Shown: in pieces, positions 1-9,370 of the stretch
How positions within the stretch are numbered: the stretch's first letter is position 1
Layout of the letters: each line of letters begins with the position of its first letter
Source of the DNA: Asticcacaulis endophyticus
GTDB lineage: Bacteria > Pseudomonadota > Alphaproteobacteria > Caulobacterales > Caulobacteraceae
Assembly (NCBI RefSeq): GCF_014652575.1
Contig: NZ_BMZB01000001.1
Coordinates: forward strand, 1,619,928 to 1,683,927
DNA length: 64,000 nucleotides
Reading direction: 5' to 3'
Made by a program: the position numbers and the translations under genes
Notes under the pieces: model-generated
Databases searched by the model: none
Told to the model about the DNA's origin: nothing
Seen by the model: the letters and a program-made list of their open reading frames with translations, nothing else

Positions 1-93
1 GGGGGAGTTCTTGGAGATTTGTTTTTTAGAACTCCCCCTGTTGCAGGGGGAGCTAAGTGCAAATCATTGATTTGCGCTTAGAGGGGGTAAATA
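1..93. repeat. Intergenic palindromic repeat, family A (copy cut by window edge plus a second unit)
   Basis: The window opens inside a repeat that ends GGGGGAGTTC. An oppositely oriented unit follows from about 29: GAACTCCCCCTG, TTGC, AGGGGGAGCT, then a separate hairpin (arms like TAAGCGCAAATCA), then AGAGGGGGTAA. The same frame recurs near 29582-29736 and 36815-36890 with a different inner hairpin each time. Its end overlaps the probable ribosome-binding region of the next gene. Confidence 0.7.
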
Positions 94-96
94 GGT

Positions 97-846
97 ATGA
101 CATATAAAACGAAAATCGCCGTCATCACGGGCGCAGGCAGCGGCATAGGCCGGGCCGTCGCGGTGGCTTTATCGCAGGCCGGATGGTCGCTGGTTCTGGC
201 CGGGCGACGGAAGGCCGCGCTCAAAGACACCGCAGAGTTATGCGCGGGCGAAACCCTGTGTGTCCCTACAGATGTCACCGACGAAGCCTCAGTTGCTGGA
301 CTGTTTGAGGCAACAATCAACCGATTCGGGCGAGTCGATATGCTGTTCAACAATGCCGGGGTAAGCGCTGCGGCCGTGCCACTCGAAGACCTCGACTGGG
401 CGCGGGCCAAGGCCGTCATCGACACCAATGTCACCGGCGCTATGTTGTGCGCGCGTGAAGCCATCCGCGCTATGAAAGCACAAACCCCACAAGGCGGGCG
501 CATCATCAATAATGGCTCGATATCGGCCTATGCGCCGCGGCCTCATGCCGCGCCCTATGTGATGTCAAAGCACGCTGTAACTGGGCTGACCAAATCGATC
601 ATCCTCGATGGCCGCCCGTTTGGCATCACCGCGGCCCAGATCGATATCGGCAATGCGGTCACGGATATGTCCGAAGCGATGGCGTCGGGCGTGCTGCAGG
701 CCGACGGCGGCATCCGCCCTGAGCCGCGTATGGACGTGGCCCATGTGGCCTATACGGTGGTGCATATGGCGAACCTGCCGCCGGAAGCCAATATGCCGTT
801 CGTGACCATCATGGCGACCAATATGCCGCTTTACGGACGGGGTTAG
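97..846 (+). CDS. SDR family NAD(P)-dependent oxidoreductase
   Basis: A classical short-chain dehydrogenase of 249 residues, the usual family length. The cofactor motif TGAGSGIG is at residues 11-18 and NNAG at 85-88. The catalytic triad appears as Ser141, Tyr154 and Lys158 (YVMSK). The substrate cannot be read from sequence; the enzyme should be cytosolic and reduce or oxidise a carbonyl or alcohol with NAD(P). The start ATG lies four bases after a palindromic repeat whose GGGGG may serve as the ribosome-binding sequence. Its stop codon overlaps by four bases the end of the convergent aminopeptidase P gene. Confidence 0.9.
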   Translation: MTYKTKIAVITGAGSGIGRAVAVALSQAGWSLVLAGRRKAALKDTAELCAGETLCVPTDVTDEASVAGLFEATINRFGRVDMLFNNAGVSAAAVPLEDLDWARAKAVIDTNVTGAMLCAREAIRAMKAQTPQGGRIINNGSISAYAPRPHAAPYVMSKHAVTGLTKSIILDGRPFGITAAQIDIGNAVTDMSEAMASGVLQADGGIRPEPRMDVAHVAYTVVHMANLPPEANMPFVTIMATNMPLYGRG

Positions 847-2672
847 AGGGGGGCGCAGACGGTTTTGAGCCACTCGCGGACGTCGGGGGCGACGAGGTCT
901 TTCAGCAGGTCAAAGGTCCTGGCGTGGTAGGCATCCATATAGGCGCGCTCAGCCTCGGTCAGCAGCGAGACCTCGATCAGGTTGCGGTCAATCGGCGCCC
1001 ACGTCAGGTTTTCAAAGCCGTGCATCGGGCGTTCACCGCCGTCGATGGGCGTGGGTTTGGTCACGTACTGCAGGTTCTCAATCCGGATGCCGAACTCACC
1101 GGCTTTGTAAAATCCGGGCTCATTGGAAACGATCATGCCGGTTTGCAGCGGATAGCGGTTGAGGGCCTTTGAAATCCGCTGCGGGCCTTCGTGGACCCCC
1201 AGATAGACGCCGACGCCGTGGCCGGTGCCGTGATCATAGTCAAACCCGCCCGCCCACAGATATTGCCGGGCCAAGGCGTCAAGATGCGTCCCCGTTGTGC
1301 CTGCCGGAAAACGCACGGTCGCCAGCGCAATATGGCCTTTGAGCACCAGGGTGAACATGCGTTTGTGCTCAAGGTTGGGCTCACCGATCGCCATCGTGCG
1401 GGTGACATCGGTGGTGCCATCCTCAGACTGTGCGCCGGAATCGACCAACAGCAAATTGCCCTTGGCGATGCGGATATCCGAGGCCGTCGTGACGCGGTAG
1501 TGGGGCAAGGCGCCGTGCGGGCCAAAGCCGGATATGGTATCGAACGACAGGTCTTTGACGCGGCCGGAGGCGATGCGAAGGGACTCCAGCTTTTGCGCCA
1601 ATTCGATTTCCGACGGCAGGGTGGTTTGCGCCTCTGTGGCGACCCAGTGCAGGAAGGTCGTCAGGATCGCGCCATCGCGGATATGGGCGGCGGTGGTGCC
1701 TTTGAGTTCCGTCTCATTCTTGCAGGCGCGCGGCAGGGCGCAGATATCGTCGGCGGGGACGGTGGTGGCACCCGCAGAAGTCAGGGCCTCAAACCAGTAA
1801 GCCGACGAAATCGCCGGATCGATCAAAACGCTGTGGCCGCTCAGGTCAGCCAAAGCCGAGGCGATATCGGCGGGCGTCAGCAGCGAGACTTCGTTACCCA
1901 GCCACTCACCCAGACCCTCGGTCACCTTGGCCGGTTCAAGGAAAATCTGCGCGCGGCCATCATCGAACAGGATCGCCTGACCCAGCGGCAGGGGCGAGCG
2001 GATGACATCGCCGCCGCGAATATTAAACAGCCACGCCAGCGATGACGGGGCGGTGATAAGGGCGGCTTTGGCACCCTTGGCTCTGAGCGTTTCGGCAAGG
2101 CCGTGGCGCTTATCGGCGGACGATACCCCTGCAAATTCAATCGGGTGCGGCACGACGGGGGCAGCGGGCTGGGGCGGACGGGCCTCTCCCCACGCCAGAT
2201 CAAGCGGGTTGGGCGACGTGGCCTTTAGCGTCAGCCCCGCCTGATCGGCCGCCGCTTTCAGGGTTTTCAGGCCATCGGGGCTGTGCAGGGCCGGATCATA
2301 GCCGATGACCGCCCCTTTGGGGACTAAGGCTAACTGTTCAGCAAGGGACGCCATGCCGTTAAAATCTTCGACGCTGAACACCGACGGATCGGTCTGCTCG
2401 CGCGATTGCAGGGTGTAGCGGCCATCGGCAAACAGGATCGCCTTATCTTGAAACACAATCGCTGCCCCGGCCGAGCCGGTAAAACCTGACACCCACGCCA
2501 GCCGTTCATTGGCGTCGGGCAGATATTCGTTTTGATGCTCATCCTCATGGGGGATGATAAAGCCGTACAGCCCCATGGCCGTCATTTGCGCGCGCAGGGC
2601 CGCGACGTTGGTGACGCCCTGCGACGGATGGGTGGTGACATCAAAGGTCTGAAAGGCGGTGTCTGCGGGCAT
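843..2672 (-). CDS. pepP: Aminopeptidase P family (Xaa-Pro aminopeptidase, M24B)
   Basis: A 609-residue metallopeptidase of the long three-domain aminopeptidase P type, which removes the N-terminal residue from peptides with proline in second position. Two creatinase-like N-terminal domains are followed by the pita-bread M24 catalytic domain. The metal ligands are recognisable: the two aspartates in [17 protein letters not shown], the histidine in the [17 protein letters not shown] segment, and the glutamates in [17 protein letters not shown]. No signal peptide is visible, so it is probably cytosolic. The start ATG has an AGGAAG ribosome-binding sequence. Transcription converges with the SDR gene. 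Confidence 0.92.
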   Translation of the reverse strand: MPADTAFQTFDVTTHPSQGVTNVAALRAQMTAMGLYGFIIPHEDEHQNEYLPDANERLAWVSGFTGSAGAAIVFQDKAILFADGRYTLQSREQTDPSVFSVEDFNGMASLAEQLALVPKGAVIGYDPALHSPDGLKTLKAAADQAGLTLKATSPNPLDLAWGEARPPQPAAPVVPHPIEFAGVSSADKRHGLAETLRAKGAKAALITAPSSLAWLFNIRGGDVIRSPLPLGQAILFDDGRAQIFLEPAKVTEGLGEWLGNEVSLLTPADIASALADLSGHSVLIDPAISSAYWFEALTSAGATTVPADDICALPRACKNETELKGTTAAHIRDGAILTTFLHWVATEAQTTLPSEIELAQKLESLRIASGRVKDLSFDTISGFGPHGALPHYRVTTASDIRIAKGNLLLVDSGAQSEDGTTDVTRTMAIGEPNLEHKRMFTLVLKGHIALATVRFPAGTTGTHLDALARQYLWAGGFDYDHGTGHGVGVYLGVHEGPQRISKALNRYPLQTGMIVSNEPGFYKAGEFGIRIENLQYVTKPTPIDGGERPMHGFENLTWAPIDRNLIEVSLLTEAERAYMDAYHARTFDLLKDLVAPDVREWLKTVCAPL

Positions 2673-2714
2673 GGGAGGGCTTCCTAAACAATCTCCCCAT
2701 ATTTACGACTGTAA

Positions 2715-3803
2715 CTACCCGGTGACAAGCGGCCCGTCAGGCGCGATGCAATAAAGCACTGTATCGGGCACAAAGGCCGAATGGTGGCGCAGGTACATCT
2801 CATAGCCCGGATAATAGCTTTTGATCATCGCCGGAATTTCCCACAGATGATGGGACAGGTGATAGATGCTAAGCGCCAGCGTTGGCCGATAGGTCTCAAT
2901 TATATGGCGCGCACCAGTGATCGCCTCGATCTCGGCCCCTTCAATATCCATCTTGATGAAGTTGGGCGGGGATGCACTTAAGGTCGCATCCAACGACACG
3001 ACCGGCACTGAAATCGTAACCGGCGCAGTCTCAACGCCGATCATGAACGAACTGCACACCGTATTGAGGGCGTTGAATTTCAGCACATCATTCTTTGACC
3101 AGGCCCCGAATGGCAAAAGCCAGAAATCGGTATCTTCAAACTGGGGTTTCAATCCGCCTATTCGTGCGCACAGGCGCTCAAAAATGTCGGGGTCGGGCTC
3201 AAAGGCGGCAAACCACGACACCGGCACCGGCGATTTCTTGAGCGCGCTCTGGATCGTGTCGCCATCATAGGCGCCGCAATCGGCAAACCGAAGGGACTTT
3301 ATACCGCGAAAAACATCAATCCCCGCCGGAAAATAGGGCGCATATTGATCGGGCAAACCGGTGAGCGGGCCTTGGAAATTCTGGCGAAAGGCGATAACGG
3401 TATCAAGGATTTCGCGGCTTATGTCATCGCTCAGCATATCGCGAAAGACCTTGAGGCCGGGCTCATTAGGGTTGACGCTGTGGCTTGCGACCGCATCGAT
3501 CAGGGCGGGGTAGATCAGCGCCAGATCCTGCCACTGATGGATTTCGCCAAATCCCTGACGCGACAGGCTGTCGGCCAGAAAGGTGTGGATATCGGTTGCT
3601 GACGGTGTGCCGTTATGCAGCGACACCATCAACCGGATGTCGCCCTTGTCGGCGATGTCAGCCATGCGTTTGACGGGCAGGCCGCTGACCTGCGGCTCCG
3701 GCGAAAATTCATCAATGAAGAAATCTGCCGTTTCACCGCGCTGCGCCATCTCGCCCAGCAGGACGCGCCCGCTTTTGCCTGCACCGTAGATTGCCGTTTT
3801 CAT
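2715..3803 (-). CDS. FkbM family methyltransferase
   Basis: A 362-residue protein. The N-terminal stretch (about 1-110) starts with a Rossmann-like nucleotide-binding motif (AIYGAGKSGR). The C-terminal half is an FkbM-type SAM-dependent methyltransferase, with SAM motif FADCGAYDGDT around residue 190 and the hallmark FIKMDIEGAEIEAI around 285. Such proteins often methylate sugars of glycolipids or polysaccharides. The N-terminal extension resembles the coenzyme-binding module in sugar-modifying enzymes. It lies on the same strand as its neighbours but with 40-65 bp gaps. The substrate is unknown. Confidence 0.8.
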   Translation of the reverse strand: MKTAIYGAGKSGRVLLGEMAQRGETADFFIDEFSPEPQVSGLPVKRMADIADKGDIRLMVSLHNGTPSATDIHTFLADSLSRQGFGEIHQWQDLALIYPALIDAVASHSVNPNEPGLKVFRDMLSDDISREILDTVIAFRQNFQGPLTGLPDQYAPYFPAGIDVFRGIKSLRFADCGAYDGDTIQSALKKSPVPVSWFAAFEPDPDIFERLCARIGGLKPQFEDTDFWLLPFGAWSKNDVLKFNALNTVCSSFMIGVETAPVTISVPVVSLDATLSASPPNFIKMDIEGAEIEAITGARHIIETYRPTLALSIYHLSHHLWEIPAMIKSYYPGYEMYLRHHSAFVPDTVLYCIAPDGPLVTG

Positions 3804-3868
3804 CGCCCTGAACTCACACTGGTTTGACTTAAACTGGAGTATTAGGTGGAATGGTTAAGCGGGCCTTA

Positions 3869-4735
3869 TCAGACTTTTTGCATGACCAGCGTGCACCAGG
3901 CGTCGCGGTGGATGCGGCGCACGACCTTAAAGCCATGCGACAGATAGGCGCCCTTGACGAACCGCTCCTGCGTACGCAGCAGGCCGGACAGGATGACGAC
4001 CCCGCCGGGCTTAAGCGCGCCGCGGATAGAGTGCGACAGGCCCACCAGAGGCCGTGCCAGAATATTGGCGAACACCAGATCATAGGGGGCGTCCTGACGC
4101 ACGTCCTTATGGTTCAGGCCATTGGCCCACACAAAGCGAGCCTTGGCCTGATTGAGCTTGGTGTTCTCATTGGAAATACGCACGCTGATCGGGTCGATAT
4201 CGGTACCGACGGCGAACTTGGTGCCGGTTTTGGCCGCGGCAATGGCAAGGACGCCGGTGCCTGCGCCGACATCGAGCACGCGCTCAAATCGGTGTTTTTT
4301 CAGCAGATCATTATACGCCATGAGGCAACCCACCGTCGTGCCGTGGTGGCCGGTACCAAAGGCCGCACCGGCTTCGATGCGCAGATTGACGGCGCTTAGT
4401 GGTCGTTTGCCGCGGTCGTGGGCGCCGTAGACAAAGAAACGCCCCGCCCGAACCGGCGGCAAACCTGACAGCGCCATAGCCAGCCAATCGGCATCGGCCA
4501 GTTGTTCAGTGGTGAGTTTCAGGTCAGCGTAATCGGCCAAAACCTCTTGTAAACGCTCAGACTCTTCCTCAGTGGTCGGGAAGGCATCGATGCGCCAGAT
4601 GTTTTTGTCCTCATCTTCCTCAAGGATGGAATAGGTCGCCCCTTCGAGGAAGGCGTCGTCGTCAATGGCGCTGGCTGCGGCTTCGGCAACGGCGCGGGGG
4701 CCACGGGCGACGATTTGCTGAGGATGGTAGGTCAT
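3869..4735 (-). CDS. prmA: Ribosomal protein L11 methyltransferase PrmA
   Basis: A 288-residue enzyme, close to the usual length for PrmA, which methylates lysines and the N-terminus of ribosomal protein L11 using SAM. It has an N-terminal substrate-recognition domain (about 1-110) and a C-terminal methyltransferase domain. Visible motifs are GTGHHGTT, the SAM loop [19 protein letters not shown], and the catalytic-pocket motif FANILARPL. The gene is monocistronic by position, divergent from the histone-like gene, with about 95 bp between the start codons. Confidence 0.92.
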   Translation of the reverse strand: MTYHPQQIVARGPRAVAEAAASAIDDDAFLEGATYSILEEDEDKNIWRIDAFPTTEEESERLQEVLADYADLKLTTEQLADADWLAMALSGLPPVRAGRFFVYGAHDRGKRPLSAVNLRIEAGAAFGTGHHGTTVGCLMAYNDLLKKHRFERVLDVGAGTGVLAIAAAKTGTKFAVGTDIDPISVRISNENTKLNQAKARFVWANGLNHKDVRQDAPYDLVFANILARPLVGLSHSIRGALKPGGVVILSGLLRTQERFVKGAYLSHGFKVVRRIHRDAWCTLVMQKV

Positions 4736-4831
4736 GTTGCTTTATGTTCTTTGTACGCAATTGATTAAGAGCGCAGAGTCAGATAGGCTAAGGAGATTCG
4801 ACGACTGCGTTTGAGCGATGGGATAAGATTG

Positions 4832-5653
4832 ATGGCGAGAGCTACCACGAAAAAGACGACGACGGAAACAGAAATCCCGGCCGATGCCGGTGTAAAAAAG
4901 ACCATCGCGCGTAAGGCTCCGGCCGTGAAGGCGGCGGCGGAAAAAGCTGTGGCCAGTGCTGAAAAGACCGTAAAGTCCGCAGCCAAGACAACGGCGGCTA
5001 CCGCCAAGAAAGCGACAACCGCCGCGAAGACGACGGTTAAAAAAGCCGCTGCCGAGGTAAAGCCGATCGTGGCCGACACCAAAAAGGCCGTAGTCGCTGA
5101 GACCCAAAAGGTTTCCAAAGCCGCAGCCAAGACCGAAGTCAAGGCGGCTAAGGTCGTAAAGACGGCTGAGAAAAACGTCGAAAAGACCGTGAAAGCGGCG
5201 ACCAAAAAGGTAGAAGCCGCTGTGGCTGATGCCAAGAAGACCGCCGCCAAAGCGACCGATAAGGCTGTGGCCAAGGCCAAGCCCGTCATCGCCAAGGCTC
5301 AAAAAGAGGCCGAAAAGGCGATTGATGCCGCGCAGGACAAAATCGACGATGCCATCAAGGCTGCCCAGCCCGCGCTCGATAAGGCCCGCAAAGAAGCTAC
5401 GAAGGTCATCGATGCGGTTGAAGATAAGGTTGATGACGCCGTAAAGGCGGCAACGCCTGCCATCAATCAGGCTAAGGCCAAGATCGATGACGTTCTGGAT
5501 GATGCCCAGGCTAAGCTTGATGAGGCTGTTAAGGCCGCTAAGCCGACCTTTGATAAGATCGAAGCCAAGGTCGAAGAGGTCGCCGCGGACGCCAAGGCCG
5601 CCGTTACACAGAGCAAGCCCGGTTTCTGGGCACGTCTGTTCGGCAAGAAATAA
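4832..5653 (+). CDS. Lys/Ala-rich histone H1-like DNA-binding protein
   Basis: A 273-residue protein of very low complexity, nearly all Ala, Lys, Val, Thr, Asp and Glu, in AAKKT- and KAAK-like repeats. The first half is strongly basic. The second half (from about residue 150) has regular heptad-like KAAxPAxDKA blocks with more acidic residues and may form long amphipathic helices. It ends KPGFWARLFGKK. The composition matches eukaryote-like H1 or AlgP/HC1-type bacterial proteins, so nucleoid or polyanion binding is inferred. I chose the ATG at 4832 (MARATTKK); an in-frame TTG at 4811, 15 bases after AAGGAG, is an alternative. A strong terminator follows. Confidence 0.75.
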   Translation: MARATTKKTTTETEIPADAGVKKTIARKAPAVKAAAEKAVASAEKTVKSAAKTTAATAKKATTAAKTTVKKAAAEVKPIVADTKKAVVAETQKVSKAAAKTEVKAAKVVKTAEKNVEKTVKAATKKVEAAVADAKKTAAKATDKAVAKAKPVIAKAQKEAEKAIDAAQDKIDDAIKAAQPALDKARKEATKVIDAVEDKVDDAVKAATPAINQAKAKIDDVLDDAQAKLDEAVKAAKPTFDKIEAKVEEVAADAKAAVTQSKPGFWARLFGKK

Positions 5654-5678
5654 TACCCGCACGATATCCGGATTAAGG

Positions 5679-5707
5679 AAGGGCGGGATTAAACTCCCGC
5701 CCTTTTT
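5679..5707 (+). terminator. Rho-independent terminator of the histone-like gene
   Basis: A perfect 10-bp stem (AAGGGCGGGA / TCCCGCCCTT) around a 6-base loop leads into TTTTT, 26 bp after the stop codon. Confidence 0.85.
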
Positions 5708-5782
5708 CATGTCTAAGCAGCATGATCATGTCATCAACTGACATACGGGCGGTATAAACACCTACAAAGCCCAGTCAGGTTC

Positions 5783-7669
5783 ATGATGATACTCGCACCC
5801 GTATTTACCTTTTTTGAGAGCCTGATTAAGCCGTTTAAGGACTATCAGGCCGCAACGCCGCCCACGACCGTGCGCGGATTTTTCACCCATTTCCTGCGTC
5901 AGGTCTGGCCGGTTTTTGCGGTATTGCTGGTGGTCGGGCTGTTGTTCACCCTGACCGAAGTGATGGTGTTTCAGTACATCGCGCGGGTCATCGACATATT
6001 GACCCACGCCGATCCGGCACAGCTTTGGGCTCTGCATGGCCGCGAGTTCATCATCATGCTGCTGGTGCTGGGTGTTTTATCGCCCGCACTGTTGGGCTTA
6101 CATTCGCTGATCCTGCAACAGGCGATCACCTCTAATTTTCCGACCCTGATCCGCTGGCAGTCGCACCGCCATGTCGTGCGGCAATCTTTGAGCTTTTTCA
6201 GTAATGACTTTGCCGGACGGGTGGCCTCAAAGGTGGTCGATACGGCCTCGGCCCTGCGCAACACGCTGGTGACCCTGTGTGACACCTTCCTTTATGTCAT
6301 CGTCTATTTCACCAGCGCGATCGTGCTGTTTTTTGCCGCCGATCCACGCCTGATCCTGCCGGTGATCATCTGGATGGCGCTGTATGTCCTGATGTGCCTG
6401 CGGTTCGTACCCAAGTTATCCAAGGCCTCCGAAGAAGGCTCTGAGGCGCGCTCATCACTGGTTGGGCGGGTGGTTGACAGCTACACCAACATCCAGACGG
6501 TCAAGCTATTTGCCAATACCCACCGCGAAGACGACTATGTGCGCGAAGCGCTCGATTTCAACGGCAAAAAATGGCAGGCCCAGCAGCGGTTGATCACCAC
6601 GCTCGATATCGGTGTGGCGGTGCTGAATGCCAGTTTACTGATTTCTACGGGCATCTTGGCGGTGTGGCTGTGGCGTGATGGCGCCATCAGTGTCGGTGCC
6701 ATTGCCCTGGTAGGGGCTCTGACTCAGCGATTGCTTAACATGTCCGGCTGGGTGATGTTTCAGGTCACCAGCCTGTTTGAAAATATAGGCACCGTGCAAA
6801 ACGGCATGGAAACCATCTCGCATCCTCATACGGTGATCGATGCTGCACAGGCTGCTGATCTGGTGGTAACGCGGGGCGAAATCCGGTTTGAAGACGTGCA
6901 GTTCGGTTATGGTGACAGCGGCCGTCCGGCGCTCAACGGCATCAACCTGACCATTGCGCCGGGGGAAAAGATCGGTCTGGTCGGGCCATCAGGGGCGGGT
7001 AAGTCGACGCTGGTTAACCTGTTCCTGCGCCTCTATGACCTGACCGGCGGGCGCATCCTGATCGATGGGCAGGACATTGCGACGGTGACGCAGGAAACCC
7101 TGCGCAGCCATATCGGCATGGTGACGCAGGATACGTCGCTGCTGCACCGCTCAATCCGCGACAATATCGGCTATGCCCGGCCGGGTGCCAGCGATGCGGA
7201 GATTATGGAAGCCGCGGCGCGTGCCCATGCGGCCAGTTTTATACCGGCTCTGGTCGATTCCAAGGGGCGCGCGGGGCTTGAGGCCCATGTCGGTGAACGC
7301 GGCGTCAAGCTGTCGGGTGGGCAACGGCAAAGGGTTGCCATTGCGCGCGTGCTGCTGAAAAATGCGCCGATGCTGGTGTTGGATGAGGCGACCTCAGCGC
7401 TCGATTCTGAGGTCGAGGCCGCGATTCAGGACAGCCTGATCGACCTGATGGAGGGCAAGACGGTGATTGCCATCGCCCACCGCCTCAGCACGATTGCGCG
7501 CATGGATCGCCTGGTGGTCATGGATGGTGGGCGGATTGTTGAGGTCGGCACCCACAGCGAACTGACCGCCGCCGGCGGGCTCTATGCGCGGCTATGGGCG
7601 CGCCAGACGGGCGGGTTTATTGCTGAGGACGTGGCCGTCAAAAGTTTAGAGCTTTCGGAACATGACTAA
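5783..7669 (+). CDS. ABC transporter, fused permease and ATP-binding protein (exporter type)
   Basis: A 628-residue half-transporter. An N-terminal membrane domain with about six helices (residues 30-330) precedes an ATPase domain (from about 370). All ATPase motifs are intact: Walker A GPSGAGKST, Q-loop VTQDTSLL, signature LSGGQRQR, Walker B MLVLDEATSALD and switch AIAHRLSTIA. Homodimers of such proteins export lipids, peptides or drugs, or serve heavy-metal tolerance; the substrate is not evident. Two consecutive ATGs (5783, 5786) are possible starts. Its 3' end overlaps the convergent acetyltransferase gene by 24 bp. Confidence 0.9.
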   Translation: MMILAPVFTFFESLIKPFKDYQAATPPTTVRGFFTHFLRQVWPVFAVLLVVGLLFTLTEVMVFQYIARVIDILTHADPAQLWALHGREFIIMLLVLGVLSPALLGLHSLILQQAITSNFPTLIRWQSHRHVVRQSLSFFSNDFAGRVASKVVDTASALRNTLVTLCDTFLYVIVYFTSAIVLFFAADPRLILPVIIWMALYVLMCLRFVPKLSKASEEGSEARSSLVGRVVDSYTNIQTVKLFANTHREDDYVREALDFNGKKWQAQQRLITTLDIGVAVLNASLLISTGILAVWLWRDGAISVGAIALVGALTQRLLNMSGWVMFQVTSLFENIGTVQNGMETISHPHTVIDAAQAADLVVTRGEIRFEDVQFGYGDSGRPALNGINLTIAPGEKIGLVGPSGAGKSTLVNLFLRLYDLTGGRILIDGQDIATVTQETLRSHIGMVTQDTSLLHRSIRDNIGYARPGASDAEIMEAAARAHAASFIPALVDSKGRAGLEAHVGERGVKLSGGQRQRVAIARVLLKNAPMLVLDEATSALDSEVEAAIQDSLIDLMEGKTVIAIAHRLSTIARMDRLVVMDGGRIVEVGTHSELTAAGGLYARLWARQTGGFIAEDVAVKSLELSEHD

Positions 7670-8143
7670 GGCATCAACCAGCCCTTCGACCGGATGATCG
7701 AAAGCGTCCGGCAGGCGGGTCAGGGTCTGAAAGCCCAGCCCGTGCCATAGCGCCACGGCGCGGGTGTTTGTAGAGACCACGAAATTGAACTGCATGGCGG
7801 CAAAGCCCATGTCTTTAGCCACCTCAAGCGAGTGCTGGCACATGGCGCGGGCCACGCCTTTACCGGTGGCATGAACGGCGGTCATATAGCCGCAGTTGGC
7901 GACGTGGGCGCCACCACCTTTTTGGTTGGCTTTGAGGTAATAGGTGCCCAGAATTTGCCCGCTATGAATTTGTCCGTCGGTTTCGGCGACAAACACGTAA
8001 TGACCGACGCCAAACCAGTAGTTTAAGGTTTGTTCACGCGACCAGTCACGGGGCAGGGCGTAGGTGTCGCCAGCGCGGATGACAGGCTCAAGGATCGACC
8101 AGATAGCGTCATGGTCAGCAGTAGTGGCGGGACGAATATTCAT
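7646..8143 (-). CDS. GNAT family N-acetyltransferase
   Basis: A 165-residue acetyltransferase that should transfer an acetyl group from acetyl-CoA to an amine. It opens MNIRPATTADHDAIW, typical of the fold. The acetyl-CoA loop is in the GKGVARAM segment, and NTRAVALWHGLGF is the usual C-terminal motif. It resembles the small-molecule detoxifying (phosphinothricin-like) subgroup, but the substrate is unproven. The ATG at 8143 is preferred over a TTG three codons upstream. The 3' end runs 24 bp into the convergent ABC transporter gene. Confidence 0.85.
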   Translation of the reverse strand: MNIRPATTADHDAIWSILEPVIRAGDTYALPRDWSREQTLNYWFGVGHYVFVAETDGQIHSGQILGTYYLKANQKGGGAHVANCGYMTAVHATGKGVARAMCQHSLEVAKDMGFAAMQFNFVVSTNTRAVALWHGLGFQTLTRLPDAFDHPVEGLVDALVMFRKL

Positions 8144-8181
8144 CCCCGCCAAATAGGGCGGCTTATTGATCGGCGCAAGTC

Positions 8182-8370
8182 TCAGCTAAGCCGTAAACGC
8201 AATGACTCTGCCGTCAGCGACAGCATTTCGCGTAAGTTGTCTTCGTCAACCTCATCGACTTCCATGACCATGCGGGTCATTTCGTCATTAAGCAGGTCGT
8301 CAAGCGACAGGTCGGGAATAATGGAATGGCGGGTGGCGGTGGAGCGCTTAATGGCAGGGGTACCCAGCAT
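8182..8370 (-). CDS. Small conserved-looking acidic protein, function unknown
   Basis: A 62-residue protein with the acidic middle IIPDLSLDDLLNDEM and a helical C-terminus rich in Glu and Leu. The ATG at 8370 has a very strong Shine-Dalgarno sequence (GAAGGAGG) six bases upstream. The frame stays open to an ATG at 8508, preceded by a weaker AAGGG, which would give 108 residues; the strong internal site makes the shorter form more likely. I recognise no family. It lies 38 bp upstream of the acetyltransferase gene on the same strand and may be co-transcribed with it. Confidence 0.5.
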   Translation of the reverse strand: MLGTPAIKRSTATRHSIIPDLSLDDLLNDEMTRMVMEVDEVDEDNLREMLSLTAESLRLRLS

Positions 8371-8737
8371 GTCGGCCTCCTTCTTATGAGGTGTGTCTAA
8401 TAAAGCGCTGACAGGGTGCGATAGCCCTGTGAACGCGAACGGATCAGAATAGGTGTCGATCTCATCATATCGCAATTGAGAATTATTCGCAATATAGCTC
8501 ATCGGCATTTATCCCTTACGGTTTCGGGTTGCGGTTTTTCAGGCTGCAGGCTCTAAACACTTAAGGTTATAAAAGAATTTTGTATCGTTCTGATGATAGT
8601 TGGGCATATAGGCAGCGCTTTGGCGTTTACCAAGTACGGCTGTGAAGTCTTTTAGACATTTTTTATGGCCGGAGTTTGACCGGTGTTTGGTATAGCTTAC
8701 CATAATTACGTCATAACACAACGTGCAGGGGAACATC
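8371..8737. other. Intergenic region with lower GC, no convincing gene
   Basis: This stretch separates the divergent small acidic protein and the Pr6Pr-type membrane protein and is more AT-rich than its surroundings, as expected for a double promoter region. A 66-codon minus-strand frame (8539-8739) has no ribosome-binding site, overlaps the start of the next gene and has an unconvincing composition. The only alternative coding content is the longer N-terminus of the small acidic protein. Confidence 0.5.
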
Positions 8738-9370
8738 ATGAAACGCTTGGTAACCGTTGGCGGGCTTGGGGTTGGGATTATCGCCCTGTGTGTTCAACTT
8801 TTTTTGACTATTTCGTCAAGATTGGTGAACGGCGATAACCTGTTGGACGCTTTCGTTTTCTTTATCAGTTTCTTCACCATACTGACCAATTTGGCGCTGG
8901 TTCTGATCTATGCGTCGGCGCTGTTTAAGGGGCGCTGGCTGGACGGTTTCAGGCGCGACGGGGTACGCGCTATGATGGCCGGGATCATGACTCTGGTTAT
9001 GATATTCTACCATTTCATGCTGGCTCAGACCTGGAATCCGCAAGGGTGGTTCAAGGTCTGCGACATCGCGTTGCATTATGTGACGCCGGTCATTTATCTG
9101 GTGTGGTGGGTGTGGGTGCAGCCCCACGGTGCGCTACGTTTTCGCGATATTCCGGCGATGTTTATACCGGCTGCCATCTATGTGGCCTATGTGATGATCC
9201 GTGGTGCGATCACCACGATTTATCCATATGCCGTGTTTGACGCGCATACCCTGGGCTATGAGGCGGTGGCGATCAATGTTGTCGGCTTGATAGTGTTTGC
9301 AGGCATTTTGTTTGCCGTTGCCGTTTGGGCGGATAAGGTTTTAAGCCGCCGCCCGCCCCAGATGCGTTAA
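8738..9370 (+). CDS. Pr6Pr family integral membrane protein
   Basis: A 210-residue protein with about six transmembrane helices, consistent with the Pr6Pr family of uncharacterised six-helix membrane proteins (distantly FAR-17a/AIG1-like). Recognisable family features are the SFFTILTN segment in helix 2, YHFMLAQTWNPQG after helix 3, and HYVTPVIYLVWW in helix 4. The ATG at 8738 follows CAGGGGAAC; a GTG five codons earlier is less likely. No enzymatic role is established. Its last 30 bases overlap the end of the convergent hisN-like gene. Confidence 0.75.
   Translation: MKRLVTVGGLGVGIIALCVQLFLTISSRLVNGDNLLDAFVFFISFFTILTNLALVLIYASALFKGRWLDGFRRDGVRAMMAGIMTLVMIFYHFMLAQTWNPQGWFKVCDIALHYVTPVIYLVWWVWVQPHGALRFRDIPAMFIPAAIYVAYVMIRGAITTIYPYAVFDAHTLGYEAVAINVVGLIVFAGILFAVAVWADKVLSRRPPQMR

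Noticed and set aside
1191-2045. A 284-codon plus-strand frame
   Set aside because: Antisense to aminopeptidase P, no family motifs.
4742-5710. Minus-strand frame of 322 codons rich in Gly, Leu and Phe
   Set aside because: It is the mirror image of the Lys/Ala-rich histone-like gene; repetitive composition creates the open frame.
8539-8739. A 66-codon minus-strand frame with several cysteines
   Set aside because: No ribosome-binding site, overlaps the start of the next gene, AT-rich intergenic composition.
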